This document shows, piece by piece, positions 10,879 to 20,607 of a stretch of DNA of 64,000 nucleotides. The stretch is taken from contig NZ_LDJP01000058.1 in NCBI RefSeq assembly GCF_001431505.1, positions 1 to 64,000 of the forward strand, read 5' to 3'. A program made the translations under genes and the position numbers. Position 1 is the stretch's first letter. Every line of letters starts with the position of its first letter. The DNA is from Stenotrophomonas daejeonensis (GTDB lineage Bacteria > Pseudomonadota > Gammaproteobacteria > Xanthomonadales > Xanthomonadaceae). The notes beneath the pieces were generated by a model. The model saw only the letters and a program-made list of their open reading frames with translations. It did no database searches and had not been told where the DNA came from.

Positions 10879-10926
10879 CCGTCGGCTGTGGTCCATGCCT
10901 TGCGGCATGGGGCGGGCCGTCCCGCC
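10875..10926 (-). ncRNA. Guanidine-II (mini-ykkC) riboswitch
   Basis: Read on the minus strand there are two hairpins, each with the diagnostic ACGG loop: P1 at 10926-10911 (GGCGGG-ACGG-CCCGCC) and P2 at 10886-10875 (GCCG-ACGG-CGGC). A 24-base linker between them holds its own GCAA-capped hairpin (10893-10910). Paired ACGR loops upstream of an SMR gene define this riboswitch class, in which guanidine promotes loop-loop contact. P2 competes with the terminator just downstream, so ligand binding should allow gdx transcription. Confidence 0.9.
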
Positions 10927-10977
10927 GTGTTTCAGTGGTGCAAGCCTAAGCGCCCGCACACGAACCGCATGTAACCG

Positions 10978-11772
10978 TCACTCGGCCAGGTTGCGGCCGT
11001 GGAACAGCTCCTCGATCTCGCGGCGCAGCAGCGCCTCGATCTTCATGCGCTCCTTGAACGAGAGGTTCTTGGCCTTCTCCTCGAACAGGTACTGGTCCAG
11101 GTCGAAGTCCTTCAGGTGCATCTTGGTGTGGAAGATGTTTTCCTGGTAGACGTTGACGTCGAACATCTCGTAGCGCGACTTGATGTTCTTGGCCAGGAAG
11201 TTCTGGATCGAGTTGATCTTGTGGTCGATGAAGTGCTTCTTGCCCTTCACGTCGCGGGTGAAGCCGCGCACGCGGTAGTCCATGACCACGATGTCCGACT
11301 CCAGGCTCTCGATCAGGTAGTTCAGCGCCTTCAGCGGCGAAATGACGCCGCAGGTGGCCACGTCGATGTCGGCGCGGAACGTGGCGATGCCTTCCTGCGG
11401 GTGCGTCTCCGGATAGGTATGGACGGTGATGTGGCTCTTGTCCATGTGCGCGACCACCGCATCGGAGATCAGCTCCTTGCCGGCGGCCTTCTTGTCGATC
11501 ACCGGTTCCTCGGAGATCAGGATGGTCACCGACGCGCCCTGCGGGTCGTAGTCCTGGCGGGCGACGTTGAGGATGTTGGCGCCGATGATCTCGGCCACAT
11601 CGGTGAGGATCTGCGTGAGACGATCGGCGTTGTATTCCTCGTCGATGTACTCGATGTAACGCTGGCGCTCCTCTTCGGTTCGCGCATAGCAGACGTCATA
11701 GATGTTGAAGCTCAGCGCCTTGGTGAGGTTGTTGAAACCCTGCAACCTCAGGCGAGGCAACGGCTTGACCAC
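10978..11772 (-). CDS. speD: S-adenosylmethionine decarboxylase proenzyme
   Basis: SpeD makes decarboxylated AdoMet, the aminopropyl donor for spermidine. The proenzyme cleaves itself to create a pyruvoyl cofactor from a serine; here S113 in [16 protein letters not shown] is the expected site. At 264 aa it matches the E. coli-type (class 1A) enzyme in length. It is divergent from clp, an order I recall from Xanthomonas genomes. The gdx leader starts just after its stop codon. Confidence 0.95.
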   Translation of the reverse strand: MVKPLPRLRLQGFNNLTKALSFNIYDVCYARTEEERQRYIEYIDEEYNADRLTQILTDVAEIIGANILNVARQDYDPQGASVTILISEEPVIDKKAAGKELISDAVVAHMDKSHITVHTYPETHPQEGIATFRADIDVATCGVISPLKALNYLIESLESDIVVMDYRVRGFTRDVKGKKHFIDHKINSIQNFLAKNIKSRYEMFDVNVYQENIFHTKMHLKDFDLDQYLFEEKAKNLSFKERMKIEALLRREIEELFHGRNLAE

Positions 11773-11913
11773 GGCGGTCGATCCTGTAAATGGCGGGAAA
11801 GGGTCAATTATGGGGCAAACCGCCCCCCGGCGAAACGGCGGCCCCGCCCAGCCGGATTGCCCGGTGCGGACGGCCCCGTTAAGCTTGCTCGTTCGAGCTG
11901 AGTTCAGCCTTTT

Positions 11914-12615
11914 GTGAACAACTTCATGAATCCGGGAATCGCCAACACCGCTTCAGGCATGCGTCTTGCCTCCAGCCCGCTGACGCTGGACATCGCCACC
12001 ATCGACCGGTTCCTCGCCCACAGCCACCGCCGGCGCTACCCGACGCGCACCGATGTGTTCCGTCCCGGCGACGCGGCCGGCACCATGTATTACGTGATCA
12101 GCGGCTCGGTGAGCATCATCGCCGAGGAAGAGGAAGACCGCGAGCTGGTGCTGGGCTATTTCGGCACGGGCGAGTTCGTCGGCGAAATGGGCCTGTTCAT
12201 CGAGTCGGACAAGCGCGAGGTCATCCTGCGCACCCGCACCCCGTGCGAACTGGCAGAGATCAGCTACGAGCGCCTGCACCAGCTGTTCCTCGGGCCGTTG
12301 TCCGGCGATGCGCCGCGGCTGCTGTACGCGATCGGCTCGCAGATTTCCCGGCGCCTGCTGCATACCAGCCGCAAGGCCAGCCGGCTGGCGTTCCTGGACG
12401 TGACCGACCGCATCGTGCGCACCCTGCACGATCTGGCCAAGGAGCCGGAATCGATGAGCCATCCGCAGGGCACCCAGTTGCGCGTGTCGCGGCAGGAAAT
12501 CGCCCGCCTGGTCGGCTGCTCGCGCGAAATGGCCGGGCGCGTGCTGAAGAAACTGCAGGCCGATGGCCTGCTGCACGCGCGCGGCAAGACCATCGTCCTG
12601 TACGGGACGCGCTGA
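11914..12615 (+). CDS. clp: CRP-like global regulator Clp
   Basis: A CRP/FNR-family regulator of 233 aa with a cyclic-nucleotide-binding domain (about 25-145), dimer helix and a C-terminal helix-turn-helix ([20 protein letters not shown]). Its near-identity in remembered sequence to Xanthomonas Clp is clear ([27 protein letters not shown]). In Xanthomonas Clp controls extracellular enzymes, exopolysaccharide and virulence and is inhibited by c-di-GMP. GTG 11914 is taken as the start; ATG 11926 is also possible and the N-terminal tail is not conserved. Divergent from speD. Confidence 0.93.
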   Translation: MNNFMNPGIANTASGMRLASSPLTLDIATIDRFLAHSHRRRYPTRTDVFRPGDAAGTMYYVISGSVSIIAEEEEDRELVLGYFGTGEFVGEMGLFIESDKREVILRTRTPCELAEISYERLHQLFLGPLSGDAPRLLYAIGSQISRRLLHTSRKASRLAFLDVTDRIVRTLHDLAKEPESMSHPQGTQLRVSRQEIARLVGCSREMAGRVLKKLQADGLLHARGKTIVLYGTR

Positions 12616-12661
12616 AAGCGCGCATACGCGCTTTCAGCGCCAAAGTTTGCGCAGCAAACTT
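12611..12661 (+). terminator. Double hairpin at the end of clp
   Basis: A 12-bp perfect stem GCTGAAAGCGCG/CGCGCTTTCAGC (12611-12638) includes the clp stop codon and is followed at once by an 8-bp stem AAGTTTGC/GCAAACTT (12643-12661). There is no clear T run, so it may be an attenuating or mRNA-stabilising structure rather than a classical terminator. Confidence 0.45.
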
Positions 12662-12707
12662 CGGGCCCCGGCTTCTCAACCTCCAATTCCCCTGCGCCTG
12701 TCGACGC

Positions 12708-12728
12708 CCCCCCTTTACCAAAGGGGGG
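12708..12728. repeat. CCCCCCTTT/AAAGGGGGG hairpin
   Basis: A perfect 9-bp inverted repeat with a 3-base ACC loop in the clp-TSUP intergenic region. Similar C-run/G-run palindromes are, from memory, dispersed in xanthomonad genomes. It could act as a rho-independent terminator for clp only weakly, since no T tract follows. Confidence 0.4.
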
Positions 12729-12825
12729 CTGCTTCAACCGATACATGGCTTCGCAAGCCTCAAGGCAACGCCATCGCCTTGCCAGCTTCCTTGACGCACC
12801 CGCCCCCACCCAGCAGGCTCCGTGA

Positions 12826-13593
12826 ATGGAATTTGGAAGCGAGTTCTACTGGTTCATCCTGATCGGCATCGGCGCGCAGCTGGTCGATGGCGCGCTGGGC
12901 ATGGCGTTCGGGCTGGTGTCGTCCTCGGTGCTGCTCAGCATGGGCCTGCCGCCGGCGGCGGTGAGCGCCAGCATCCACACCGCCGAGGTGTTCACCACCG
13001 GCGCTTCCGGGGTATCGCACCTGGTGGCCGGCAATGTCGACAAGCGGCTGTTCCTGCGGCTGGCGCTGCCCGGCGCGGTCGGCGGCGCGCTCGGCGCCTA
13101 CGTGCTGACGCAACTGCCCGGCGACATCATCCGTCCCTTCATCTACCTCTACCTGCTGGCGCTGGCGATCTTCATCCTCGCCCGCGCATGGGGGCGCTTC
13201 ACGCCCAAGCGCGAGGTGCAGCGGGTGCCGGTGCTGGGCTTCTTCGCCGGGCTGCTGGACGCCAGCGGCGGCGGCGGCTGGGGGCCGGTGGCGACCTCGA
13301 CGCTGCTGGCGCGCGGCGGGCAGGCACGCACCACCATCGGCACCGTCAACGCGGCCGAGTTCATCGTCACCATCGCCATTTCCGCCACCTTCCTGCTGTC
13401 GATGGGCGTGCAGCACGCCAGCATCGTCGCCGGCCTGCTGGTCGGCGGCATGATGGCCGCGCCGGTCGCGGCCTTGCTGGTCAAGCGCCTGAAGGAGCGC
13501 TGGGTACTGATTGGCGTGGGCGTGATGGTGCTGTCGATCAGCCTGTTCCAGATCGGGCACGCGGTCGGCGGCTGGCTGGGCCGTACTCCGTAG
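12826..13593 (+). CDS. TSUP/TauE-SafE family membrane transporter
   Basis: A 255 aa polytopic membrane protein with about eight transmembrane helices in two similar halves. Each half carries the family signature of small residues near a helix (DGALGMAFGLVSS, DASGGGGWGPVATSTLLARG). TSUP members export or import sulfite, sulfoacetate and related organosulfur anions; the substrate here cannot be read from sequence. Its TAG stop codon lies within the GTAG head of a REP element. Confidence 0.85.
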   Translation: MEFGSEFYWFILIGIGAQLVDGALGMAFGLVSSSVLLSMGLPPAAVSASIHTAEVFTTGASGVSHLVAGNVDKRLFLRLALPGAVGGALGAYVLTQLPGDIIRPFIYLYLLALAIFILARAWGRFTPKREVQRVPVLGFFAGLLDASGGGGWGPVATSTLLARGGQARTTIGTVNAAEFIVTIAISATFLLSMGVQHASIVAGLLVGGMMAAPVAALLVKRLKERWVLIGVGVMVLSISLFQIGHAVGGWLGRTP

Positions 13594-13661
13594 GGGCGCA
13601 CCCTGGTGCGCGACGGGGCCTTGCCGGAAAAGTTTCATCGCGCACCAAGGTGCGCTCCTAT
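13590..13661. repeat. REP dimer between convergent TSUP and HAD genes
   Basis: Two inverted GTAG-type units with GCGCACC/GGTGCGC arms, 13590-13613 and about 13638-13661. The plus-strand unit supplies the TAG stop of the TSUP gene (13591-13593). The other supplies the stop of the HAD gene on the minus strand (13658-13660, head ATAG). A similar arm sequence recurs at 19087-19156. Confidence 0.8.
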
Positions 13662-14374
13662 GCAGGTTCGCCGCCGCGGTCCACGCAGCCCCAGTTGAGG
13701 ATCGGCGTGCCGGCCGGCAGTACCTTGCGGAAGAATTCCACCCGTGCATGCTTGGGGTTGACCACCACCGGCGCCTTCGCGGCCTTCAGCAGCGGCAGGT
13801 CGGCGGTGCTGTCCGAATAGGCGATGGCGATGTCGCCGTAGCCGCGCTCTCGCAGCATGCGCATCTTCTCTTCGTTATGGCAGTGGCGGGTGGCGCCCAT
13901 CGCGCCGAAGCGCGGGCCCACCGCGCTGCCGATCACGCTCACGTCCTGGTGCGCGACGAAGGCGAGGATCGCGCGCGCCAGTTCCGGCGGCGCGCCGGTG
14001 GCCACCACCACCTTGTCGCCGGCGCGACGGTGCGCGGCGAACACGTCCAGCGCCCGCGGCAGCAGGCGGGTGCGGATTTCCGCCTCGTGGGTGCGTACGT
14101 AGCGGTCGATGACGGTGTTGAACTGGCGCGCGCCGTGCAGGCCGAAGGTGGCGATCCAGACATAGCCGGAAATGCCGTGGCGGCGGGTCGGCAGCAGCGC
14201 CACCAGCGGCCCCAGCAGCGGCGTGGCCAGCAAGGCGGCCAGCAGCCGCAAGGGGTTGCGCTTGAGCAGCCAGGCGAACAGGTGGCTGCCGGAGTCGCCG
14301 TCGTAGAGGGTGTGGTCGAAATCGAAGACGACCAGTTGCGCGTCGTCACCGGGAACGGGGTAAGGATCGGTCAT
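13658..14374 (-). CDS. HAD-IB family phosphatase (SerB-like)
   Basis: The 238 aa protein has the HAD motifs: DFDHT with nucleophile D18 and acid D20, the TGAPP threonine motif, a lysine, and [11 protein letters not shown] for metal binding. A hydrophobic stretch (about 38-60) may associate with the membrane. The family dephosphorylates small phosphomonoesters such as phosphoserine; the substrate is unknown. Its ATG overlaps the trpC stop by four bases (ATGA), so it is translationally coupled to the trp genes. A link to tryptophan metabolism is inference only. Confidence 0.82.
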   Translation of the reverse strand: MTDPYPVPGDDAQLVVFDFDHTLYDGDSGSHLFAWLLKRNPLRLLAALLATPLLGPLVALLPTRRHGISGYVWIATFGLHGARQFNTVIDRYVRTHEAEIRTRLLPRALDVFAAHRRAGDKVVVATGAPPELARAILAFVAHQDVSVIGSAVGPRFGAMGATRHCHNEEKMRMLRERGYGDIAIAYSDSTADLPLLKAAKAPVVVNPKHARVEFFRKVLPAGTPILNWGCVDRGGEPA

Positions 14375-15165
14375 GCGCCGAAGAATAGCTGACGCAGGCC
14401 CTCGCCCGGCTCTTCCGCGCGCATGAAGGCTTCGCCGACCAGGAAGGCGTTGACGCCGGCGTCGCGCATCAGCTGCACGTCGGCCGGGCCGAGGATGCCG
14501 CTCTCGGTGACCAGCAGGCGGTCGCGCGGCACCGCGTCCTTCATCGACAGCGTGGTGTCCAGCGACACCTCGAAGCTGCGCAGGTTGCGGTTGTTGATGC
14601 CCACCAGCGGCACCGGCACCTGGATGGCGCGCTCCAGCTCGTCGATGTCGTGCACTTCCACCAGCACGTCCATCTTCAAGCGCATCGCCAGGTCGGACAG
14701 CTCGGCCAGCTGGCGGTCGTCCAACGCCGAGACGATCAGCAGGATGCAGTCCGCGCCCAGCACGCGCGCCTCGTATACCTGGTACGGGTCGATCACGAAA
14801 TCCTTGCGCAGCACCGGCAGCGTGCAGGCCTCGCGCGCCTGCTGCAGGTAGGCATCGGCGCCCTGGAAAAAATCCACGTCGGTCAGCACCGACAGGCAGC
14901 TGGCGCCGCCGAACTCGTAGCTCACCGCGATCTCGGCCGGGCGGAAATCCGGGCGGATCACGCCCTTGGACGGGCTGGCCTTCTTGACCTCGGCGATCAC
15001 CGCCGGGTCGCCGTTGGCGATGGCCGCGTGCAGCGCGCTGGCGAAGCCGCGCACCGGCGAGGCGTCTGCCACGCGCGCCTTCAGCTCGGCCAGCGGCACG
15101 CGGGCGCTGCGCTCGGCCACCTCCTGCGTCTTGCGGGCGAGGATGGTGTTGAGGATGTCGCTCAT
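14371..15165 (-). CDS. trpC: Indole-3-glycerol phosphate synthase
   Basis: TrpC (264 aa) closes the ring of carboxyphenylamino-deoxyribulose phosphate to indole-3-glycerol phosphate. Signature sequences are present: [13 protein letters not shown] with the catalytic lysine, [21 protein letters not shown] and TESGI. It is a stand-alone enzyme without the TrpF fusion of enteric bacteria. It follows trpD after 39 bases and overlaps the downstream HAD gene. trpF, trpB and trpA are not in the window. Confidence 0.97.
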   Translation of the reverse strand: MSDILNTILARKTQEVAERSARVPLAELKARVADASPVRGFASALHAAIANGDPAVIAEVKKASPSKGVIRPDFRPAEIAVSYEFGGASCLSVLTDVDFFQGADAYLQQAREACTLPVLRKDFVIDPYQVYEARVLGADCILLIVSALDDRQLAELSDLAMRLKMDVLVEVHDIDELERAIQVPVPLVGINNRNLRSFEVSLDTTLSMKDAVPRDRLLVTESGILGPADVQLMRDAGVNAFLVGEAFMRAEEPGEGLRQLFFGA

Positions 15166-15204
15166 CGAATCTGCTTCCTGGGGTTCCGCTGCCGCGAAGA
15201 GGGC

Positions 15205-16230
15205 TCAGAGTGTATGGGTGGCGGCCACGTATTGCTGCATGCGCGCGCGCGCGCTGCCGTCGGCCAGCACCGCGCGCGCGCGCGCCAGGCCATCGGCGAT
15301 GCTGTCGGCCACGCCGGCCACGTACAGCGCGGCGCCGGCGTTGAGCGCGACGATGTCGTGGGCCGGCCCCGGCTGGTCGTCGAGCACGCCGCGCAGCATG
15401 GCGATGGACTCGGCCGGGTCGGCGACCTTGAGGTTGCGGCTGGCGGACATGGCGATGCCGAAGTCCTCCGGGTGGATCTCGTACTCGCGCACCTTGCCGT
15501 CGCGCAGCTCGCCGACCAGCGTGCCGGCGCCCAGCGAGATTTCGTCCATGTTGTCGCGGCCCCACACCACCAGCGCGCGCTGCGCGCCCAGTTCGCGCAG
15601 CACGCGCGCCTGGATGCCGACCAGGTCCGGGTGGAACACGCCCATCAGGATGTTGGTGGCGCCGACCGGGTTGGTCAGCGGGCCGAGGATGTTGAAGATG
15701 GTGCGCACGCCCATCTCGCGCCGCACCGGCGCCACCACCTTCATCGCCGGGTGGTGCATCGGCGCGAACATGAAGCCGATGCCGGTCCGTTCGATGGCGC
15801 GCGCCACCTGTTCGGGGCGCAGCTCGATCACCGCGCCCAGCGCTTCCACCGCGTCGGCGCTGCCGGACTTGGACGACACGCTGCGGTTGCCGTGCTTGGC
15901 CACCTTGGCCCCGGCCGCGGCGACCACGAACATCGCGCAGGTGGAGATGTTGAAGGTGTGCGAGCCGTCGCCGCCGGTGCCGACGATGTCGACCAGATTT
16001 GTCCTGTCGTCCACCTGCACCGGCAGCGCGAACTCGCGCATCACCGTAGCCGCGCCGGCGATCTCGCCGACGGTTTCCTTCTTCACCCGCAGGCCGGTGA
16101 GGATGGCCGCGGTCATCGTCGGCGAGACTTCGCCGCGCATGATCTGGCGCATCAGGTCGACCATTTCGTCGAAGAAGATCTCGCGGTGCTCGATGGTGCG
16201 TTGCAGGGCTTCCTGCGCGGTGAAGGTCAT
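15205..16230 (-). CDS. trpD: Anthranilate phosphoribosyltransferase
   Basis: TrpD (341 aa) transfers phosphoribose from PRPP to anthranilate. It has the glycine-rich PRPP loop [31 protein letters not shown] and the metal-binding region. It is not fused to TrpG. Near its C-terminus the gene carries two alternating GC tracts (about 15239-15254 and 15271-15285) that encode Ala-Arg repeats and could be slippage-prone. It is preceded by a DUF1543 gene 11 bases upstream. Confidence 0.97.
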   Translation of the reverse strand: MTFTAQEALQRTIEHREIFFDEMVDLMRQIMRGEVSPTMTAAILTGLRVKKETVGEIAGAATVMREFALPVQVDDRTNLVDIVGTGGDGSHTFNISTCAMFVVAAAGAKVAKHGNRSVSSKSGSADAVEALGAVIELRPEQVARAIERTGIGFMFAPMHHPAMKVVAPVRREMGVRTIFNILGPLTNPVGATNILMGVFHPDLVGIQARVLRELGAQRALVVWGRDNMDEISLGAGTLVGELRDGKVREYEIHPEDFGIAMSASRNLKVADPAESIAMLRGVLDDQPGPAHDIVALNAGAALYVAGVADSIADGLARARAVLADGSARARMQQYVAATHTL

Positions 16231-16241
16231 GGTGGCTCCGG

Positions 16242-16751
16242 TCAGATTACGATGTAGTCGCTGGCGCAGGCGATGCCGTCGTGCGCGCCTTCGCGCAAAT
16301 GCACGTGCAGGCCGCCGATGGGGCCGAGCGGGAGGCAGGCATCCACCTCAAGCAAGGCGTCGCGATGCGGCTTGAGCCAGTGCGCCCCGGCCTGCGCCAG
16401 CGCCTCGCGCTTGGCCTCGGCGGCATCGTCGGCGACGACAAGCAGGTTGTGATGCGCCTCGCCGAACTCGCCGGCGACATAGCCGCCAAGGTTGACGAAG
16501 TAGAGCTTCGGCGAAGCTTCCGCTGGCGGTTCGGCGGAAAAACGCACCTGCCATTGTTCGACGCCATCAACCGTCATCCACGAATCGATGTGCAGCCCGG
16601 CCGGTTCGCCGAACCACTGCCGGCGCAGCTGCTCGTGGGTCTGTTCGATGCCCGGCGCGACCGCGAACACCACGTCGTGCACCTCGGTGTTGGCGCGCGC
16701 GTGGCGACCGCCGAGCATCACCACGAACAGGCGCAGTTCCTGCACGCTCAC
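16242..16751 (-). CDS. DUF1543 domain protein in the trp cluster
   Basis: The 169 aa protein has two related halves typical of DUF1543: [26 protein letters not shown] and a second unit starting LYFVNLGGY. The GTG at 16751 is chosen because GGAGG lies six bases upstream and the protein then begins VSVQELRLF; open frame continues 14 codons upstream without support. It lies 31 bases after trpG and 11 before trpD. Its function is unknown; the insertion between trpG and trpD suggests only coexpression. Confidence 0.75.
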   Translation of the reverse strand: MSVQELRLFVVMLGGRHARANTEVHDVVFAVAPGIEQTHEQLRRQWFGEPAGLHIDSWMTVDGVEQWQVRFSAEPPAEASPKLYFVNLGGYVAGEFGEAHHNLLVVADDAAEAKREALAQAGAHWLKPHRDALLEVDACLPLGPIGGLHVHLREGAHDGIACASDYIVI

Positions 16752-16782
16752 GGCTGGCCTCCCTGCGCGGCGGAACGGCATT

Positions 16783-17367
16783 TCATCGCGCACGTTCCAG
16801 GAAATTCTTCAGCAGCGCATGGCCGTGCTGGGTGAGGATGGATTCGGGATGGAACTGCACGCCCTCCACCGGATGCTTGCGGTGGCGCAGGCCCATGATC
16901 TCCTCCATCGAACCATCGGCGTTCTCGGTCCACGCAGTGATTTCCAGTTCCGCCGGCAGCGTGGCCTTGTCCACCACCAGCGAGTGGTAGCGGGTGGCCT
17001 CGTAGCCGTCCGGCAGGCCGGCGAACACGCCCTTGCCCTCGTGGCGGATCTTTGATGTCTTGCCGTGCATGATGTTGCCGGCACGGATCACGTCGCCGCC
17101 ATAGACCTGGCCAATGCTCTGGTGACCCAGGCACACGCCGAGGATCGGCGTGCTCGCGCCGAGCCGGCGGATCACTTCCAACGACACGCCCGCCTCGTTC
17201 GGCGTGCACGGACCGGGCGAAACGACGATGTGCGATGGCTGCAGCGCGGCGATTTCATCGACGCTCAGCGCGTCGTTGCGCACCACCTTGACCTCGGTGC
17301 CCAGCGTCTGCAGGTACTGCACGAGGTTGAAGGTGAAGCTGTCGTAGTTGTCGATCATCAACAGCAT
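16783..17367 (-). CDS. trpG: Anthranilate synthase component II (glutamine amidotransferase)
   Basis: TrpG (194 aa) is a class I glutaminase that feeds ammonia to TrpE. The catalytic cysteine is in [15 protein letters not shown] and the His/Glu pair in FHPESILT. The oxyanion loop [12 protein letters not shown] is intact. It starts at ATG 17367, 35 bases after the trpE stop. In some bacteria the same subunit also serves PabB for folate; that cannot be decided here. Confidence 0.97.
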   Translation of the reverse strand: MLLMIDNYDSFTFNLVQYLQTLGTEVKVVRNDALSVDEIAALQPSHIVVSPGPCTPNEAGVSLEVIRRLGASTPILGVCLGHQSIGQVYGGDVIRAGNIMHGKTSKIRHEGKGVFAGLPDGYEATRYHSLVVDKATLPAELEITAWTENADGSMEEIMGLRHRKHPVEGVQFHPESILTQHGHALLKNFLERAR

Positions 17368-17402
17368 GGGGATTCCTGCCTGTATTCGGTGACGGCGCGG
17401 GC

Positions 17403-18878
17403 TTACAGCCCCTGGGCGGCCTGGGCGACGGCGCGGAACAGCGCGCGGCCTTTGTTCATGGTTTCATCCCATTCCTTCTCCGGGTCGGAATCGAACACGA
17501 TGCCGGCGCCGGCCTGCACGTGCAGGCGGCCGTCCTGGATGACCGCGGTGCGGATGGCGATGGCGGTGTCGGCGTCGCCATGCCAGCCGAGGTAGCCGAT
17601 GGCGCCGGCATAGACGTTGCGCTTGACCGGCTCCAGTTCGCGGATGATCTCCAGCGCGCGGATCTTCGGCGCGCCGCTGACGGTGCCGGCCGGAAAGGTG
17701 GCGCGCAGCACGTCGGCGTAGCTGAGGTTGTCGTGCAGGCGGCCGGTCACTTCGCTGACGATGTGCATGACGTGGCTGTAGCGCTCGATCACGAAGCGTT
17801 CGCCGACCTCGACGCTACCCACCTGCGAGACGTGGCCGACGTCGTTGCGGCCGAGGTCGATCAGCATCAGGTGCTCGGCGCGTTCCTTCGGGTCGGCCAG
17901 CAATTCGGCTTCCAGCGCCTGGTCCTCGGCCTGCGTCCTGCCGCGCGGGCGGGTGCCGGCGATGGGGCGCACGGTTACCTTCCCGTCCTGCAAACGCACG
18001 AGGATTTCCGGCGAAGAGCCGACCACCTGGGTGCCGCCGACGTCGAGGAAATACATGTACGGCGACGGGTTCAGTGCACGCAGCGCGCGATAGACGTCGA
18101 TCGGGCGGGCATGGAACGGCACGCTCATGCGCTGGCTCAACACCACCTGGAAGGCGTCGCCGGCACGCACGTAGTCCTGCACCCGCTGCACCGCGTCGAT
18201 GAAGCCCTCGCGGGTGAAGCCACTGACGAAATCGGCCTCGTCCAGTGCCGCCGGCTGCAGGGTTTCCGGGTAGCCAGCGCCGCCGTGGCGCAGCCGGTGC
18301 GCCAGTTCGTCGAGGCGGCGGTTGGCGCGTGCCCAAGCCTGCGGCTGCGACGGGTCGGCGTGCACGATCAGGTACAGCCGGCCCTTGAGGTTGTCGAACA
18401 CCGCCAGTTCTTCGGACAGCATCAGGTAGATGTCCGGGGTGCCGAGTTCATCGGGCTTGTCACCGGCGGCCAGACGCGGCTCGATGTACTGGATGCACTC
18501 GAAGCCGAACCAGCCGACCAGCCCACCGGTGAAACCGGGCAGGCCCTCGAAGCGCGGCACCGAGTGCCGGGCGCGCAGGATTTCGACTTCGGCCAGCGGG
18601 TCGGCGACGTCGCGGCGCTCGACCACTTCGCCCAGTTCGCACACTTCCAGCGCGTGGCCGCGGAAGCTGTAGGTGCGCCGCGCCGGCAGGCCGATGATGG
18701 AGTAGCGGCCGAAGCGCTCGCCGCCTTCGACCGATTCGAACAGGTAGGTATGCGGGCCGTCGGCGAGCTTCAGGTAGACCGAAAGCGGCGTGTCCAGGTC
18801 GGACAGCACTTCGCGGACGACGGGGATGCGGTTATGGCCTTCAGCGGCCTGCTGCTGGAACTGCGCTTGCGTGATCAA
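17403..18878 (-). CDS. trpE: Anthranilate synthase component I
   Basis: TrpE (491 aa) converts chorismate to anthranilate with TrpG and is the feedback-controlled first step of tryptophan synthesis. The N-terminal inhibitor site ([18 protein letters not shown]) and the chorismate-binding core ([36 protein letters not shown]) are complete. The likely start is TTG 18878, preceded by GGAAGGAAG at good spacing. Upstream in-frame codons are not supported. I see no leader peptide with Trp codons, so control by attenuation is not evident. Confidence 0.95.
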   Translation of the reverse strand: MITQAQFQQQAAEGHNRIPVVREVLSDLDTPLSVYLKLADGPHTYLFESVEGGERFGRYSIIGLPARRTYSFRGHALEVCELGEVVERRDVADPLAEVEILRARHSVPRFEGLPGFTGGLVGWFGFECIQYIEPRLAAGDKPDELGTPDIYLMLSEELAVFDNLKGRLYLIVHADPSQPQAWARANRRLDELAHRLRHGGAGYPETLQPAALDEADFVSGFTREGFIDAVQRVQDYVRAGDAFQVVLSQRMSVPFHARPIDVYRALRALNPSPYMYFLDVGGTQVVGSSPEILVRLQDGKVTVRPIAGTRPRGRTQAEDQALEAELLADPKERAEHLMLIDLGRNDVGHVSQVGSVEVGERFVIERYSHVMHIVSEVTGRLHDNLSYADVLRATFPAGTVSGAPKIRALEIIRELEPVKRNVYAGAIGYLGWHGDADTAIAIRTAVIQDGRLHVQAGAGIVFDSDPEKEWDETMNKGRALFRAVAQAAQGL

Positions 18879-19086
18879 GACGGTCTTCCTTCCGGGAATC
18901 GGCGGTGGCGGTACGGACGACGGCAACGGGCCACCATCGCCACCAGCGGCGAGCGGAAGAAAGGGAACGCTTGGTCGTCAGAGTGGGCACCGGCGCACTT
19001 TACCGCACTTCCGGCGGGCGTTGTGCATTGCCGCAGGCGGTGGATCGCTTGCAGGAGCAACGATCTGCGGCTGATGGCGCTTTCCC

Positions 19087-19156
19087 GCAGAGCGCGCCTT
19101 GGTGCGCGATGAAGCTTTCCCGGCAATGTCCCTCGCGCACCAAGGTGCGCTCCTAC
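19087..19156. repeat. REP dimer with GCGCACC-type arms
   Basis: Unit 1 at 19087-19109 has a GCAG head and arms around CCTTGG; unit 2 at 19133-19156 is inverted and ends in CTAC (GTAG on the minus strand). The hairpin sequence matches the dimer at 13590-13661. Confidence 0.75.
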
Positions 19157-19348
19157 CGGGCAATGCGTGTCATGTTGCCGTCATCGGGCGCCCGGAGAAT
19201 GGGAGGCCATGGCAGGGACGATGGATGGAGGCGGGATCAGCCTCCGACTGATTCCCCCGGCCGCAGCGGCGACGCTGCGGCTTTTCTTTTGGACTCGTCT
19301 CGCCGCGGCACGCGAAGGGGTTTTCCCGCACCCATCGAGAACACCCTC

Positions 19349-19419
19349 GTGGATGCGGGGCTTGCCCCGCATTGGGGCTTTCCCGGTGAAGCCTCATGCG
19401 GGGCAAGCCCCGCATCTAC
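19349..19419. repeat. REP dimer with ATGCGGGG arms
   Basis: Unit 1 at 19349-19372 (head GTGG, arms ATGCGGGG/CCCCGCAT, loop CTTG) and inverted unit 2 at 19396-19419 with a perfect CTAC end. Same sequence class as the units at 22569, 46611, 55334 and 56379. Confidence 0.82.
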
Positions 19420-19433
19420 AAGGGCGTCTTGCC

Positions 19434-19919
19434 TCACTCCCCTGCAAAACGCCGCAGCGCCTCGCCTTCCAGCCGGTACACCGTCCATTCGTCCTGCGGT
19501 TTCGCGCCTGCCGCTTTGTAGAAATCGATGGCCGGCGTGTTCCAGTCCAGCACCGACCACTCGAAGCGGCCGCAGCCCTGCGCCACCGCCAGCCGCGCGA
19601 TGTGCTGCAGCAGCGCCTTGCCCGCGCCGCAGCCGCGATGCCCGGGGCTGACGTACAGGTCTTCCAGATAGATGCCGTTGCGGCCCAACCAGGTGGAGTA
19701 GTTGTGGAAATAGACGGCATAGCCCACCGGCACGCCGTCAAGCTCGCAGACCAGCGCCTGTGCCTTGGCGTCCGTGCCGAACAGGCTGGCGCGGATGCCG
19801 GCCTCGTCGGTCCGCACCGACGATTCGGCTTTCTCGTAGATCGCCAGCTCGCGGATGAAGCGCAGGATCAGGCCGGCGTCGGCGGCGACCGCTGGGCGGA
19901 TGCGCAGGCCGGCGGCCAC
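19434..19919 (-). CDS. GNAT family N-acetyltransferase (SSAT/thialysine type)
   Basis: The 161 aa protein has the acetyl-CoA binding motif in VSPGHRGCGAGKALLQHIA and the pattern of diamine or thialysine acetyltransferases (LRIRPAVAADAGLILRFIRELA, YLEDLYVSPGHRG, WNTPAIDFYKAAGA). Such enzymes acetylate amino groups of small molecules. The start is taken as GTG 19919, three bases after the rpe stop. The exact substrate is not determined by sequence. Confidence 0.85.
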   Translation of the reverse strand: MAAGLRIRPAVAADAGLILRFIRELAIYEKAESSVRTDEAGIRASLFGTDAKAQALVCELDGVPVGYAVYFHNYSTWLGRNGIYLEDLYVSPGHRGCGAGKALLQHIARLAVAQGCGRFEWSVLDWNTPAIDFYKAAGAKPQDEWTVYRLEGEALRRFAGE

Positions 19920-19922
19920 CGC

Positions 19923-20597
19923 TCAACCCCGCGCCGCGGCGACATTGGCGCGCATCTGCGCGATCACCTGCGCATAGTCCGGCGCGTTGAAAATGGCCGA
20001 GCCGGCGACGAAGGCGTCCGCACCGGCAGCGGCGATCTCGCCGATGTTGTCGGCCTTCACCCCGCCATCGACTTCCAGCAGCACCGGCTTGCCGCGCTTG
20101 TCGATCATCGCCCGCACCGCGCGCAGCTTGTCCAGCGTGGACGGGATGAAGGCCTGCCCGCCGAAGCCGGGGTTGACCGACATCAGCAGCACCAGGTCCA
20201 GGTCGTCCAGCACCCAGTCCAGCACTTCCACCGGCGTGGCCGGGTTCAGCACCAGCCCGGCCTTGCAGCCGTGCGACCTGATCAGCTGGATGGTGCGGTG
20301 CACGTGCCTCGACGCTTCCGGGTGGAAGCTGATCAGGCTGGCACCGGCCTCGGCGAAGTCGGGGATGATGCGGTCCACCGGCTCGACCATCAGGTGCACG
20401 TCGATCGGCGCGGTCACGCCATGCTTGCGCAGCGCCTGGCAGACCATCGGGCCAATGGTCAGGTTGGGCACGTAGTGGTTGTCCATCACGTCAAAGTGGA
20501 CCCAGTCGGCACCGGCGGCGAGCACGTTGTCGACCTCCTCGCCCAGCTTGGCGAAATTGGCCGACAGGATGGACGGGGCGATGATGCAGTTGGACAT
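19923..20597 (-). CDS. rpe: Ribulose-phosphate 3-epimerase
   Basis: Rpe (224 aa) interconverts ribulose 5-phosphate and xylulose 5-phosphate in the pentose phosphate pathway. The TIM-barrel signatures are present: [32 protein letters not shown] with metal and catalytic residues, [23 protein letters not shown] and EVDGGVK. The start is ATG 20597. It lies between the J-domain gene and a GNAT gene, all on the minus strand and probably cotranscribed. Confidence 0.97.
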   Translation of the reverse strand: MSNCIIAPSILSANFAKLGEEVDNVLAAGADWVHFDVMDNHYVPNLTIGPMVCQALRKHGVTAPIDVHLMVEPVDRIIPDFAEAGASLISFHPEASRHVHRTIQLIRSHGCKAGLVLNPATPVEVLDWVLDDLDLVLLMSVNPGFGGQAFIPSTLDKLRAVRAMIDKRGKPVLLEVDGGVKADNIGEIAAAGADAFVAGSAIFNAPDYAQVIAQMRANVAAARG

Positions 20598-20607
20598 GGC
20601 GGGGCCT

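Larger units (their letters stand above)
18879..19433. other. Gene-free stretch with two REP dimers
   Basis: I see no convincing gene in these 555 bases between trpE and the GNAT gene. The open frames present have no recognisable domain and lack ribosome-binding sites. The stretch holds the trpE upstream region and two REP dimers (19087-19156 and 19349-19419). Confidence 0.6.

Noticed and set aside
10726-10959. Short minus-strand open frame over the gdx leader
   Set aside because: It overlaps the riboswitch and terminator, has no ribosome-binding site and no conserved content.
18879-19126. Possible trp leader peptide upstream of trpE
   Set aside because: No short frame with tandem Trp codons followed by alternative hairpins and a T tract could be found.
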